DNA of 64,000 nt from Erinaceus europaeus (GCF_950295315.1 NC_080165.1:3915734-3979733); one strand, 5' to 3'; positions 23,351-35,390 are shown, counted from the stretch's first letter. The notes: generated by a model not told the origin, from the letters alone. Translations and numbers: made by a program.

Positions 23351-23620
23351 TCTAGTCCAGGGACTGGAATACTGATCTGCTTTTCTCTTTCCATTTCTTT
23401 TTAACTATAACATGTACAAACAATATGTTTAATTTCTCAACTATGACATCTTATTGAAGTCCATTACTTACACTGAAAGGAAGGAGAGATGCTGCTTAAC
23501 TATTTAAGGATATTTTCACTCTAAGATTATGTTACCACCACAGTAACTGCAATTCCGGTATATTAAATTGCTAATAATTACAGTATTTTTTAAAAAAATA
23601 AATACAGACTCGTGCTGTTT
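23351..23620. other. Non-coding DNA
   Basis: No gene or repeat recognised. Confidence 0.45.
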
Positions 23621-23635
23621 TACTCTTGTTTCTTT

Positions 23636-23848
23636 CTTTTTTATTTTTTTTTAAGACAGAGAGAAATGGAGAGAGGAGGGGAAGACAAAGAGGGGAAGAG
23701 AAAGATAGATACCTGCAGACCTGCTTCACTACCTAGGAAGTGATTCCCCTGCATGTGGGGAGCCGGGGTTCGAACTGGGATCCTTAAGCCGGTCCTTGTG
23801 CTTTGCGTCACCTGTGCTTAACCTGCTGCACTATTGCCTGACTCCCTT
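23636..23848 (-). mobile_element. tRNA-derived SINE with exact target-site duplication
   Basis: Flanked by TACTCTTGTTTCTTT at 23,621-23,635 and 23,849-23,863. Plus-strand body: GACAGAGAGAAATGGAGAGA through GGTTCGAACTGGGATCC to the tRNA-like head ending CCTGACTCCC. Confidence 0.95.
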
Positions 23849-23952
23849 TACTCTTGTTTCTTTCAATTTCCTGAGACATGGTTTTGTCAAGCAAATACTC
23901 CCAGCCACCAGACTGTCTCCTGTCTTTACAGAGCAGAACTTACATCCAAAGA

Positions 23953-24168
23953 GACTTTGTACCCCAAGACATTGGAGAGAATGTGATTGACTTTGTACCC
24001 CAAGACATTGGAGAGAATGTGATTGACTTTATACCCCAAGACATTGGAGAGAATGTGATTGACTTTGTACCCCAAGACATTGGAGAGAATGTGATTGACT
24101 TTGTACCCCAAGACATTGGAGAGAATGTGATTGACTTTGTACCCCAAGACATTGGAGAGAATGTGATT
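23953..24168 (+). repeat. 36-bp minisatellite, six copies
   Basis: Six consecutive 36-bp units start at 23,953, 23,989, 24,025, 24,061, 24,097 and 24,133, each beginning GACTTTGTACCCCAAGAC; unit 3 has A for G in GTACCCC. Because 36 is divisible by three, every frame gives a 12-residue periodic peptide, and one plus-strand frame is open from 23,878 to 24,324. No start context, splice sites or homology support a gene. Near-identity of the units points to recent expansion. Confidence 0.95.
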
Positions 24169-24369
24169 TCAGCCAGTTTTATCATTTCTATGGCTGTGGT
24201 TCTAAAACATGACGGCCTTATCGCACCTGCTGCTGCTCCTGCATCCATGTCTCTCTACGCTTGGTCTTCTTTTCATCATGACCAAAGCACTCTGACGGCT
24301 ATATGGAAATCTCAGGCCACATGAGACTATGAACCTTTTATTTTATTTTATTGGCATTGGAGTTTCACT
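24169..24369. other. Non-coding DNA
   Basis: Flank of the minisatellite. No gene recognised. Confidence 0.45.
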
Positions 24370-24545
24370 ATTGCAAGATTACTTATGTTATTAATTTTAT
24401 TTTATGTTTTACATATAGAAAGACAGACATATAGTAAGGTAGACATTGCAGCACCAAAGCTTCTTTCAGAGAGGTAGGAGACAGGGCTTGAACTTGAACT
24501 TGGGTCAAATCATAACAAAGCCAACACACTAGGTGATCTCTCAAG
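24370..24545 (-). mobile_element. Diverged SINE
   Basis: TATAGAAAGACAGACATATAG, GCAGCACCAAAGCTTC, GACAGGGCTTGAACTTGA and CACACTAGGTGATCTCTCAAGC follow the minus-strand order of an older tRNA-derived SINE, with the B-box equivalent at GGGCTTGAACTT. Confidence 0.55.
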
Positions 24546-25169
24546 CTATACTTCACCATACAGAGAAGCAAGGCTGTCCTAGAAATCACATCCACAGGCT
24601 CTCTAACCCACTGCTCTTCCATGACACGAAGGGACTGGTGTTTTGCTGTGTATCCAAGTTTTTGACAAAAATGGTCTCTAGGACCTGTCTATTCATAGAT
24701 AAAACCTCAATTTGCCAGAATTACTTAGTCATAAAGATTTTGAATACTATATCCAGACCCTGAATTTCAGAATCAGAAGTCCAAGGTTTAATGTATTTAT
24801 TTGCACATCACTAAGAGAGTGTATCCTTTAGAAAGATGAAAACTCATGAGTTGGAAATATTAGAATACAGAGAAATAATGATGATACAATAGTTTTATCA
24901 GTAAACACACCATGATAATAATATTGTCTTTTTAAGGTAACCTCTTATTTGCTCATTAGCAATAAGAAACTAGTTGGATATACAACATACATAATAGTTT
25001 CACATAGAATTACACTAGTTTTAATTAGTGGTTGAGTACTTGTATTACTAAATATTTATATATATCACTCCCCACATCTGTAAAACAGAGCTTCTAAAGA
25101 CTAAATATAGAATTTCAAAATCAGTAGATGATAGAATGCATATATTTTTATAATACTGTTAGCAAACTA
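24546..25169. other. Non-coding DNA
   Basis: AT-rich. No gene recognised. Confidence 0.5.
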
Positions 25170-25880
25170 GCTATATAGACTGTATTTTACTTTCTGGATT
25201 ATAACTTGGCATAGTGTCATTGGAATTGTTTATGATCAGTTAAAAACACAATGAAGCATGCTTCAACACAGAGTTCTGGTTTCTGCTTTCATTATTTATG
25301 AGTTAGACAGGCTTTGACTGGGTTAGTAGTGTATGGAACACACAATGCCACCAAGAGTTATTGTTTTTTATAAACTTGGAGTGATGATATTGTACCTTAT
25401 TTTTTTTTGGACAATTATCATTCAACATTGTTTTAAAAAATAACCTCAATTTCAAAAAAAAAAAAACAAGTAACTAGACTTGACTGTATTTAGGACCTTT
25501 GTAAATGCCTGCAGTTGGTTTATGAATTTTTTTTAATATTTATTTTATTTATTCATTCCCTTTTGTTGCCCTTGTTGTTTTATTGTTATAGTTATTATTG
25601 TTGTTGTTGTTGTTGGATAGGACCGAGAGAAATGGAGAGAGGAGGGGAAGACAGAGAGGAGGAGAGAAAGACAGACACCTGCAGACCTGCTTTACTGCCT
25701 GTGAAGCGACTCCCCTGCAGGTGGGGAGCCGGGGTTCGAACCGGGATCCTTATGCCGGTCCTTGTGCTTTGTGCCACCTGTGCTTAACCCACTGCGCTAC
25801 AGCCCGACTCCCGGTTTATGAATGTTTTACTGGTTCCTAGTAACATGCCTCTCCAGGTCTTGGTCAGAAACCTGTGCTTG
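25170..25880 (+). repeat. Local duplication, copy 2 (split by a SINE)
   Basis: Homologous to 22,725-23,135. The copy is continuous from 25,170 to 25,527, interrupted by a SINE, and resumes at 25,813 with GGTTTATGAATGTTTTACTGG to about 25,880. The SINE is absent from copy 1, so the duplication probably came first. Confidence 0.85.
25528..25812 (-). mobile_element. tRNA-derived SINE with exact target-site duplication
   Basis: Flanked by GGTTTATGAAT at 25,517-25,527 and 25,813-25,823. It is close to the consensus of the window: TTGTTGCCCTTGTTGTTTTA, GGTTCGAACCGGGATCC, CTTAACCCACTGCGCTACAG. Likely one of the younger copies. Confidence 0.95.
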
Positions 25881-28800
25881 TACCTTTACTCAGATATCCT
25901 AACAGATCTTTCTAAAAGCACATTGACAGGTCATGGCCCTGCAACAGAGCGTGTTAGAGCCAACCATTCTAGAGGCCATTCTGAGGAGGAACCCACTCCC
26001 TGTTTACACCCTTGGTTCCCTTGCCCCCCTTACCTTGCAGATGTCTTTGATTTCAGCACACACCACTACATAGATAGTTTCACTTGCCAACTGCCTCTTT
26101 TGTGCACTAGAATAGAGCTGACAGGAGCGTAGTCATTTTACTGTGCCCTTGCTTCAGGTCTATAGAACACAACCGACACTGTTTGTTGAAGTAGAAATAA
26201 GTCAATTCAGTTTATGTGGATTAAGTTTGGACACGTAAAACCTAAAAGCAAATGTGTATGTTTGTTAATTACCTCTAGATAACGCTGTAAGCAGAATATT
26301 TAAACTTAAAAAGAAGTTTACACATACATAGAAAACCAGTTTGGAAGCTAGTTTATCTTCTATCACTAAGCAGAGCTAAATAGGAGCCCTTGACAAGCAA
26401 CTATAAATAAACTCACTCACCAAGGAACATAAGAATCTTTCTGGTGCAACTCAAAACTAGAAACTCTTTGTCTGAGTCAATTCATTTTATTCCATCAGCA
26501 GAGTAAGGAATTTAGAAGGGTTGGAGTGGCCTCATATTTGAAGATGATCTGGTCCCAGAGAGAGTTAGAGTTCCTGGTTTTGCTTAGCTGCACATTTTTG
26601 TATTAACAAATAAAAACAGGTAAGTACTAGACATGCAGTTAAGGGATCCAAACACTCACTGCAGAAATTTCAGCGATCACAGAAGACTGATCATATTTTT
26701 TGATGATCTAACTGTGACTTAGAATCAGAAGCCATGTGTTAGGAAAAAGAGGTGATTTGGAGCTGTGTGCAATACATAAGGGTATCAAGCCTCAAGAAAG
26801 AAAACAGTTTCAAGAGAAGAAAACATGAGCTAGGAAAATAATAAAATCGATCTCAGAAAAGACGGTGTAAATGTCCTCACTGAAAGGCAGAGAGAGAGAG
26901 TACAAGGATCCAGAGACAGGAGAGAAGGCCATTCCACGGGGAAGAGGATGACACAGAGACCACTTGCAGAGGTGAATGATGGTGGCTGCTGCCACTACAT
27001 TTTTAATAAAAGATTATTTAAAGAAAAAAAAAAACCCTCAGATGTGTGTCAGCTGCCAATTTTTGTGGTATAATTCCATCTGTAATAGCCTATAATAAGC
27101 AAAAGTCGCATCATACCTGGATCACAGTATTCCCCCCCCCCCCCATAGTGTCATCTGACTCAGTACACCAACCATGGAAAATAATCACAACTAGGTGAAC
27201 TTGTGTTTTGAGGATCTCCCTTGAAATGCCAATGTGAAAATATAAAAATTCAAACTAATAAGTTCAGACGAAGGACTCTGCTCTTCATTCTGTAGAAAGC
27301 AACGACCTGTGGTAGTAAGCTTTGAGGGGTGTGATGTCCTCAGACCAGACTGTTCAGCCTTTAGAATGCTAGAATGAGGCTAGTGAATTATAAACTAAAA
27401 GCTAAAAACATCCATTTACTTCTGATGGCCAGAGGAAGCACACACTGAATATATAAGTGCATTTAATAGGAAACAAATTCCTTTCATCATCTTCCTTTTC
27501 CTTTTCCCTCTAGTGGTATCTCTTTGAAATGAAATCTTCTATTAAAAGAGATATTGTACTCATTTTTTTTTCTTTTCCTTTCCTTTAGCTCACTGTTAAA
27601 TGCCCTTTTCTAAAAGACTACCGCTAGCTTAGTGCAACTTTCCACACTGAGAAAGAAAAGAACAGAGAGGACATAAAAGTACTGTTGTTTTCCTAGGTTC
27701 TCTGTCAATAAACACACTTGTAACTAATAGCTGTTCTTGTTACGTTTACCAGAACATAACCTCATAACTGCTCTTGAAATTAGATTTAAAAAAATTCTTG
27801 GGAAAGGGGATGGCAAGGAAAAAAACATAAGTCTAACTATGAAAAGTAAAACAAAAATGACTCAATACGAACCCCTATAAAGGAGTGCCACCTGTTCAAT
27901 ATTATACTTCTTTATATTTTGCTTCTTGTGTTGCCCAAATCAACGTGAACTTTCTAGACTTTGAAAGTTAAAGTAAATTTTCTTCCCATCAGGGTTTTCT
28001 TAGGGTTTATGTGTTCTGGCTGATGTGCAAGCTCTCTTATCAGTATCTCAGATGATATTAAAACCCAAGTCACTTTCATTAAAATGTTCAAGTCATGATA
28101 AATAATTTAAAAACTCCTTTACTTTTCTTGCTGAAAGACATGGAAAGTATAATTGGATCTTATTGTTGTAGATAACATTTTGTATGATTATTCCTGGCAC
28201 TTTGCTTATCACAGTACAATCTTCAGATAACTTCCCCTCTCTACAAAGAATAGAATCAGATATAACAATGCTGGGGAGTTGGGGTGGGGGTGAAATCCTC
28301 TGGATTCATATGTTAATGAACAGCTGCAATGTTTCCCAGACTCAATACAAAAAGACACTTCCCAGGTTTCCCTACAATCTAAAAACTTTTACAAAGATTC
28401 AAAGGAAGAACTGAAAAAAGAAAAAAAAATCTGTACTTTTCATAATATTTTCACAAATTTTGTGGTTCTGGGTTGGCACGCTGCTTAATAGAGGAGACCC
28501 ATGTCACCTGGATATTTTCCTTCATTATTTTTTATTTTTCTACCTTTCTATAGAAAAATTGATGTCTCCATAGACACAGTGCTGTAAGGGTCTTTGTAAC
28601 ACGTTGCCCTTACAGAAACATTAAAGACAGAAATGAGGAAATTGAGATAATCAAGAACATTCTTTATGTTAGTGGCAAATATGTCCATGTCTTATAAATC
28701 CATTCTACCACTTCCGCTATCACACTTCCTTCAGCATGGAGCTCGTGAAGTGAACCAGTCAAGACTATCAGTAAACAGATTTCAAAGGACTAAGAGTTTG

Positions 28801-29807
28801 AAAAATCTTCTCCTTATCTATTTTCAAAAGCATACTCCCTGCCATCACAGATTTTAAAAGTTACTTGGAGAGACAAGACATATGTACATGAAATGTAAAA
28901 TAACCACCAATTTTGAAATGAGATACATCCTTGTATTTCTTCTATGAGTAAGTCCTCTTGGAAATAACACTAGGGATTTATGAGTTTTCCACCTTCTTTG
29001 TAACAAATTAGCATAAAAAACAACTCAGAAACAAACATGACTGTTTTTATATCAGGTTAGGTTATGTGCCACTCCGTTGACTTTACTTCAAGTTGATGTA
29101 ACAGCTAAAGATTCATAAAGATTCATTCACTCTGACGAGAGGTTTTCAAGGAAAAGCAATTCAAACACTTCTCATTGTCTGTTCAGCCTGCTATGCCATG
29201 AACATAGGAATTCATCCAAATGATACTATGCTAATGAAGTCTGCCAAATGGCAGCTGCCATGAAAAATAGAATCACTTCTCAAAAACCCATATACATATA
29301 CATATATACACACATATATATGTATAATTTTATTTGGAAAAGTGAAGATCTTTGAAAAAGAGGTCTGAGTTTTATATTCATCATAGCTTGTATCATGATC
29401 ACATTTCTAGCTGCCTGTGACACTTCTCAGAAAGTAACATCTACAGTCTAATGGAGATGTATCTTTATCACTTGACTTTGACATCAGGTAAGAAAATTCC
29501 ATATTTTTACTCAGTATCCTAAATAGTCCAAACTATAATAACATAAAAGGCAGAGAAGACACCTACCAAGTTAGAGGAGGGACAGGTTGCCTTCAGACAA
29601 ACAACAACAACAACAAAACAAAACAAACAAACTCAGAGAGCCTCGGTGAAGATTTTCAGTCTTAATTTTGTGGTAGTCATTATATGTCAACATTTTCTAG
29701 CAACACATTTATTGTCCTTTCCTTTTATAACTTCCAACATCTCTGTGTGCACTGTTTGCTTTCCCAGCACTACGGACTCGCATTTTACAGGATTTTCCAC
29801 TGAGGGC
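25881..29807. other. Non-coding DNA, largely single-copy in appearance
   Basis: Almost 4 kb without a recent retroposon. A poly-C run lies at about 27,131-27,144, an A run at 27,024 and an alternating ACATAT/ATAC stretch at 29,288-29,325. The open frames at 25,818, 28,184 and 28,666 show no domain or exon signature. It is the best place in the window to look for conserved non-coding elements. Confidence 0.5.
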
Positions 29808-30010
29808 TGGCTGGTGGTGCTCTGATAGAATTTACAGCTTACCCGTGGAAAGGTCTGAGTTCAAATCTTCTATTCCTACCTGCAGGGGTGAGAGGGGGAC
29901 TTTAAATGTTGTGGAGCAGTGCTGCAAGTGTCTGTCTTCCTTTTCCACCATCTCTATCACTGGTTCCCACCTCTTATCAAAAATAAAGAAAAGGAAAGAA
30001 AAAAAAATCC
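29808..30010 (+). mobile_element. Diverged tRNA-derived SINE
   Basis: GGCTGGTGGTGCTCTGATAG, TGAGTTCAAATCTTC (B-box equivalent), CTGCAGGGGTGAGAGGGG and GGAGCAGTGCTGCAAGTGTC lead to an AAAGAAAAGGAAAGAAAAAAA tail. Confidence 0.75.
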
Positions 30011-30086
30011 TGTGGGAAAGGTGGCATCAAACTGGCAAGGAGTCTCAGTGACTAACACAGAGTGAAATAAAAATATTCTTCATTAA

Positions 30087-30533
30087 AAACTTGGAAACAG
30101 CCCAGGTGTCCAACAACAGGTGAGTGACTAAGTGTGGTCTATATAATGACATGCCACTCAGCTACTAAAAGTGGTGAAATCACCTTCTTCATCTCATCTT
30201 GGATGGAGCTTGAAGGAATCATGTGAATTGAGATAAGCCAGAAAGAGAAGAATGAATATGGAATGATTTCACTCATAGACAGAAGTTGAGAAATAAGAAC
30301 AGAAGGGAAAACACAGAGCAGAACTTGGCCTGGAGTAGGTGTACTGCACCAAAGTGGAGGACTCTGGGATGGAGGAAGGGAGGGTTCAGATCCTGGAAAA
30401 TGATGGTGGAGGAGGACCTGGGGGTGGGGGGAGGGTTAAAGTGTTATGTGGAAAACTGAGAAATGTTACTCATGGACAAACTACTGTGTTTTCCTGTCAA
30501 CTATAAACTATCAATCCCCCAATAAAAAATAAA
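30087..30533 (+). mobile_element. L1 3' end (last ORF2 codons plus 3' UTR)
   Basis: ACAGCCCAGGTGTCCAACAA and CCACTCAGCTACTAAAAGTG correspond to the C-terminal part of mammalian L1 ORF2. They are followed by the UTR markers GAAGGAATCATGTGAATTGAG, TTTCACTCATAGACAGAAG, GCACCAAAGTGGAGGACTCT and CCCCAATAAAAAATAA. Flanks share TCTTCATTAA (30,077-30,086 and 30,534-30,543). This copy serves as the reference for the L1 3' UTR order used elsewhere. Confidence 0.85.
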
Positions 30534-30543
30534 TCTTCATTAA

Positions 30544-31252
30544 TCTTTGCCCTTCCTACCCTGGCAACACCGTTTCACATCCCCATGTTTTCCAGCCAGG
30601 TCAGTCCCTTTAATGAATATTTGACTCTTTCTCAACTTTATTTAATAATATTAACACAGCAAAATTCCTAAAAGTCTTCTAGTTGTTCAGTTAAATGTAT
30701 CATTTTCAGTTATTTCCATTGAACTCTTTAACAAGTAACACATTGAACTTATGTGGAAATCACCATATATCTTATTCTTTGACTATTGTTACTCTAGTCT
30801 ATCTTTTACCACTTAAGTATTTCTCTCTGTTCTTCTCTAATCCTATTTTATAGTAGTGAGACTATTTATTGATTGGCTTATTAATTATTATTGATGGGCT
30901 TAGTATTAATCGGGCGTTGTTTTACAAGGGAGTTTGGTACCAACAAAGACAGAAACAACAAGTACTGGTAAGTCTGTGGAGAAAGAACATGTTTACAGTG
31001 TTGGTAGAAATATAATCTGAAAAAAAACCACAAATATGAATTGGCCCAAACCCTATAAAAATAGTATTGAGTTTCTGAAAATATTACAAACAGACATACC
31101 AGGTGACTTGGCAGTTTCTTCCACCCTACTTATTTGCCAAAATCTTAATCTGATAGCTCCCAGATGTAATATTTGACATTCTCTTGGGAAGTATAGACCA
31201 GTCAAGGAACTTCATCCTTTTTTTTTTTAAAGATGTCTTATTTTTTAATTTT
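30544..31252. other. Non-coding DNA
   Basis: 30,900-31,100 (ACAAAGACAGAAACAACAAG, GTGTTGGTAGAAATATAATC, CCCTATAAAAATAGTATTGAG) resembles a diverged L1 ORF2 segment, but I could not fix its bounds. No gene recognised. Confidence 0.4.
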
Positions 31253-31521
31253 TTAAAATATTTATTTATTTTCCCTTTTGTTGCCCTTGTTGTTTTTATT
31301 GTTGTTGTTGTTATTGATGTTGTTGTTGTTAGATAGGACAGAGAGAAATAGAGAGAGGAGGGGAAGACAGAGAGGGGAAAAGAAAGACAGACACCTGCAG
31401 ACCTGCTTCACCTTCTGTGAAGCGACTCCCCTGCAGGTGGGGAGCCAGGGCTGGAACCGGGATCCTTACCCTCGCCTTTGTGCCATGTGTGTTTTAACCA
31501 CTGCACTACTGCCTGACTCCC
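31253..31521 (-). mobile_element. tRNA-derived SINE
   Basis: TTTTGTTGCCCTTGTTGTTT, GATAGGACAGAGAGAAATAG, CTGCAGGTGGGGAGCCAGG and a tRNA-like head ending ACTGCCTGACTCCC. A T-run lies just upstream. Confidence 0.9.
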
Positions 31522-31974
31522 ATGACACATGATTCTATAGGAGAAGCATTTGAGGTATACCACTTGCTCTCTAAACCCCAGACACATGAAAAGAATCTCA
31601 TATTCCAAACTCAAATAGTTCAGTTCACGCTAAAGTATAAATCACCATCTCTTCTAACATATATGCACTGAATCATTCATAGTCCCTCCCTGGAATTATC
31701 ATTCTGAAAATGCAAGTCAGAAACCGACTTTACACTTCACCATATCTCCTTGGGAGTGTCATAAATGATGTCGACTTCTCTCCCAGGTGCTCTTCCTTCT
31801 CCATTCCCGACGTTGTGTTTAAATGTACCCTTCTGCAGGAATATCACTGGTTCTCTTCTCCCACTGTAGAGATGTAACTTTCAGAATTTAGTCAAAACAT
31901 CCTTCTCTTTTTTATTGCCACCAGTTTTATTGATGAGTCTTGGCATGACAAACTCATCACTTTCTGGGTTATTA
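31522..31974. other. Non-coding DNA
   Basis: No gene or clear repeat. Confidence 0.45.
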
Positions 31975-32155
31975 TTATGTTTTTTTCTTTGATAGGACAA
32001 AAAAACAATTGAAAGGGAGGGAGAGAAATACCTACAGTACTTGCTTCACCACTTGGAAAGCTTCCCTCTGTACAAGCGGAGAGTGGGGACTTGAACCTAT
32101 ATCCTTTGGAATAGTAACTTGAGCACTTTAACCAGATGCATCACCTCTCAGCCCC
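31975..32155 (-). mobile_element. Diverged tRNA-derived SINE
   Basis: TTTGATAGGACAAAAAAACA, GCTTCACCACTTGGAAAGCTTC, GTGGGGACTTGAACCTATATCC and CACCTCTCAGCCCC give the minus-strand order of the CCTGGCCC-head SINE. Confidence 0.75.
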
Positions 32156-32239
32156 TATTCAAATCTTGCTTATTACTTAAATGGCATATGTTACCTTCCT
32201 TACTCTAAAATAATATCCTTGTGCCATGTCTCCGTTTGA

Positions 32240-32412
32240 TCCTTAACAGACATGTATTCCTTTGTTAATATGAAGACTACAGAGAAAGCATAGAGCGGCT
32301 AGGACAGCACTAGGTGCTGGTACACTGTGTTGCTGAGGGTTGAACCCACAGTCCCTAGGACATCGGGTTTGCATGTCCTCTGTCCTAATGCTGAGCTTTC
32401 TCCCTAGTCCAA
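32240..32412 (-). mobile_element. SINE, third kind, diverged
   Basis: AGCACTAGGTGCTGGTACAC, TGCTGAGGGTTGAACCCACAG and GCTGAGCTTTCTCCCTAGTCC are consistent with the minus-strand order of the third SINE kind. Confidence 0.5.
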
Positions 32413-32429
32413 GAGAACATTTTTTCCCG

Positions 32430-32790
32430 CTTCTTACCTTAATGCTTTTCAACCACCAAGTTGCAGATGCTGTCATGATGCCAACCTGATTTCCCTGGAC
32501 AGACGAACTCGCCACTGTGTCTTGGAATGTGTGTCTCCATCTCCCTGGAGCCCTGCACCACTAGGGAGAGAGACAGGCTGGGGGGGAAGGATCCACCTAG
32601 CAACACCCATGTCCAGTGAGGAACAATTACAGAAGCCAGACCTTCCTCCTTCTGCTCCCCATAAAGAATTTCAGTCCAGACTCCCAGAGGGATATAGAGT
32701 AGGGAAGCTTCCAATGGAGGGGATGGGACAAGAAACTCTGGTGGTGGGAACTGTGTGAAATCGTAGCCCTGTTATATTGCAATCTTGCAT
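32430..32790 (+). mobile_element. L1 3'-terminal block
   Basis: CCACCAAGTTGCAGATGCTG, TGATGCCAACCTGATTTCC, ACACCCATGTCCAGTGAGGA, GATGGGACAAGAAACTCTGG and GTGGGAACTGTGTGAAATCG match the block of 17,222-17,582 with extra changes. It is an older copy. Confidence 0.8.
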
Positions 32791-32829
32791 TTTAGCATTA
32801 TTAAATCACTATTTATTGAATAAATAAGC

Positions 32830-32945
32830 AGAAGAAATTACGAATATGGGACTTCCATGTTGTGCTGGAGTTTGAACCTGAGCTTCACACATGAAAGGCA
32901 GGAGCTCTGTCTGGTGAACTCTTATCTCCATCCCTGATTTCTTTG
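32830..32945 (-). mobile_element. SINE fragment, third kind
   Basis: TGTGCTGGAGTTTGAACCTGAG, CACACATGAAAGGCAGGAG and CTCTTATCTCCATCCCTG are the minus-strand landmarks. It is short and diverged. Confidence 0.45.
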
Positions 32946-33204
32946 ATTCTCATTATAGATAGATTGATTAATTTCTCCACGGCACCTGGGCCAGTTCTAG
33001 TACTGTAGTGTTTCTCCCTCTCTTGCTCTGTGAGAAGCAAGCAAGCCGACAAAGCAGCCCAGAAAGGGTAAAACCACAAGTGCAAGGTTCAGACACCAGG
33101 GAGGATGGAAGGAGGGAGGAAATCATTGCAGAGCCACCAAAGCGGTATTTATTGCAGGAGTTTCTCTAGAAAACAATATTTTCTTCAATCCCTGGGTTTT
33201 GTTT

Positions 33205-33350
33205 TTTTCAATGTTGACTTATGTATCACTGGGAGAGACAGAGAGGGAGAAAGAACCAGAGCATCACTCTGGCACATGGGATACTGGGGATCAAACTTAA
33301 GATGTCATGTTTGAGACTTCATAGCTTTACCCAATATACTTCTTTATATT
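33205..33350 (-). mobile_element. SINE, third kind
   Basis: GAGAAAGAACCAGAGCATCAC, CTCTGGCACATGGGATACTG and GGGGATCAAACTTAAGATG match the better-preserved copy at 56,765-56,911. Confidence 0.7.
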
Positions 33351-34338
33351 GGGCCAAACACAGCATTTCCCCCCACTATTTTAATTATTACTGAGGCATT
33401 GGTTGGCTTACAGGACTGTGTGTTTCAGGAGAATACTTTCACACTCTATGATGAGCATTAATGAACACTAATCATCATCAAGGGATCATTATACCTCATT
33501 TATAGTCATGGGAATGCTCAGCCCTGAAGAGTTTAAGAAATACTTTGTACACGGGCATGTTTAATATCCATGTGGATGAAACAAAAGAAGTAATGTTGCT
33601 TATCATACTCTAAAATTTTATATTATATCTAGCTTCTTATATCTCTCTGAAATGACTTTATTTGAAAGAATGCATATACGTAGTGCATATATATGTATAC
33701 ATAGTACCGTCTAATATTCACATAGACTAATTTTGATTAATGAATGATCCAATACAGTGTAAGGAGGAGGACATATTAAATTTCAGGGAGTATATCATTA
33801 AATAGTCAGAATTCTCTCCACATGGCATATTATGAAATGTTATTCCAAATGGAAGAATCCAGTTGCTAATATCAGGAATGCTAAGCTTTTGCCACTGGCT
33901 CAATTATGTGAGTTGGGAGACTTTTCAGTAAGCTCCAGAGAGGCTGTGCGCATCTCTGTTGAAATTCTGCTGGAGTATTTAAGCCATTGAAAAACCACCT
34001 GTTTGTGCATTGAATTCCTCATGTTGCACACAGAAATGTGAGTTTTTGCAAGCAAATCCAGATGCACTTCTAAAATGTGTCAGCACAGTTTCAAAAGCCT
34101 ACTGAAAATGTGTCCTCATATGTCTCCAGACTTTGCTATAACTTACATCAGTGAGCTGTATAAATTGGTTTCTTGAATATCCATCAATGCAAATTACTAG
34201 GCCAGGAAAATACCATGCAAGAACTTGTAATCTATCAAAAAATATAACATATTTACTAGGAGGCAGCCAAAGATATAAAATTCCGTTGTCACTGCCTTTT
34301 GAACCTGGAATGATTATGGAAATATAGGTGACTCAGTA
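33351..34338. other. Non-coding DNA
   Basis: About 1 kb with no gene or recent repeat recognised. Confidence 0.5.
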
Positions 34339-34353
34339 GATAAAAATATTTTT

Positions 34354-34699
34354 TCTCCCTCCAGGGTAATTGCTGGGCTAGGTACCTGCACCATGAATCC
34401 ACAGCTCCTGGAGGCCATTTTTCCCTCCTTTTTTGTTGCCCTTGTTGTTGTAGCCTTGTTGTGGTTATTATTGTTGCCATTGTTGATGTTGTTCGTTGTT
34501 GGCTAGGACAGAGAGAAATGGAGCGAGGAGGGGAAGACAGAGAGGGGGAGAGAAAGACAGACACCTGCAGACCTGCTTCACCGCCTGTGAAGCGACTCCC
34601 CTGCAGGTGGGGAGCCCGGGGACTCGAACCAGGATCCTTACACCGGTCCTTGCGCTTCACACCATATGCGCTTAACCCACTGCGCCACCGCCCGACCCC
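34354..34699 (-). mobile_element. Long-form tRNA-derived SINE with 3' extension
   Basis: Same composite structure as 16,082-16,438: CTCCAGGGTAATTGCTGGGC, CACCATGAATCCACAGCTCC, then the standard SINE body and the head ending GCGCCACCGCCCGACCCC. Flanks GATAAAAATATTTTT (from 34,339) and GATAAAAGTATTTTT (from 34,700) are near-identical target duplications. Confidence 0.9.
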
Positions 34700-34953
34700 G
34701 ATAAAAGTATTTTTAACTCCTATTACACAGTCCGTCTTTCCCTTGAATATGCCCAGTGATGTTAGATAATGAAGAGGAACAGCAACTAGAATGTAAAAAC
34801 GGAAAATGTGTTTTCCATCTATACCACTCCAAGTACAGAAAAATATGGGGTGGGGTGCAGAGCAAGAGGAGAGTGGACTATTGGAACAAGTGCTTCTAAA
34901 GATAATGATAGCCACGTCCCATAATATTCACTAATATAAAAACTGAGAGAGGG

Positions 34954-35376
34954 TGTGTTAGGGACAGGAAGTCTGGACACGATGTCCATGTCGCCCCAAC
35001 CTACACTCCATGCCAGTGCGAAGAGCTACAAAGTTGCAAGGGGACATGGTAAAGGGATGGTTTTGGAAGGATCCTACACACTCAAGGAGCTGTTGGTGAC
35101 TCAGTGGACCAATGAGAAGCTAGCTCAGGGGCGATGCACAGGGGGCTTAAATAAAGGCAGTTTGCACATTCATTTGGCCATCCTGGGACACATTACCCAG
35201 AAGTCCTCTCTGCACTTGCAATAACGTCTTTGTGATCTGTATCTCACATCTTTGTAATAAAGAGGTTTGAATGTTGCACTCCTGATTGTGGAGTCTCCCG
35301 TGTAATTATTTCAAGAAAACTATACTAAGCCTTCATGGGAGTAAATTGGCCCTATAGGGGCTCCCCTCAGACCCTT
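34954..35376 (+). mobile_element. LTR fragment, gammaretrovirus-like (probable)
   Basis: The stretch has LTR-like signals in the expected order: a TGTTAGGGAC start, a CCAAT box in GACCAATGAGAAG near 35,108, a TATA-like TTAAATAAAGG near 35,148, and AATAAA at 35,256-35,261 followed by a GT-rich end. Downstream, TAGGGGCTCCCCTCAGACC near 35,355 loosely resembles a proline-tRNA primer site. No clean terminal duplication was found. It is cut by the L1 insertion at 35,391. Confidence 0.55.
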
Positions 35377-35390
35377 GAAAGATTGATTTT

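Noticed and set aside
23953..24168. 36-bp repeats considered as CRISPR repeats
   Set aside because: Head-to-tail with no spacers; a minisatellite.
22725..25880. The duplicated segment as a DNA transposon pair
   Set aside because: No terminal inverted repeats or flanking target duplications visible at either copy.
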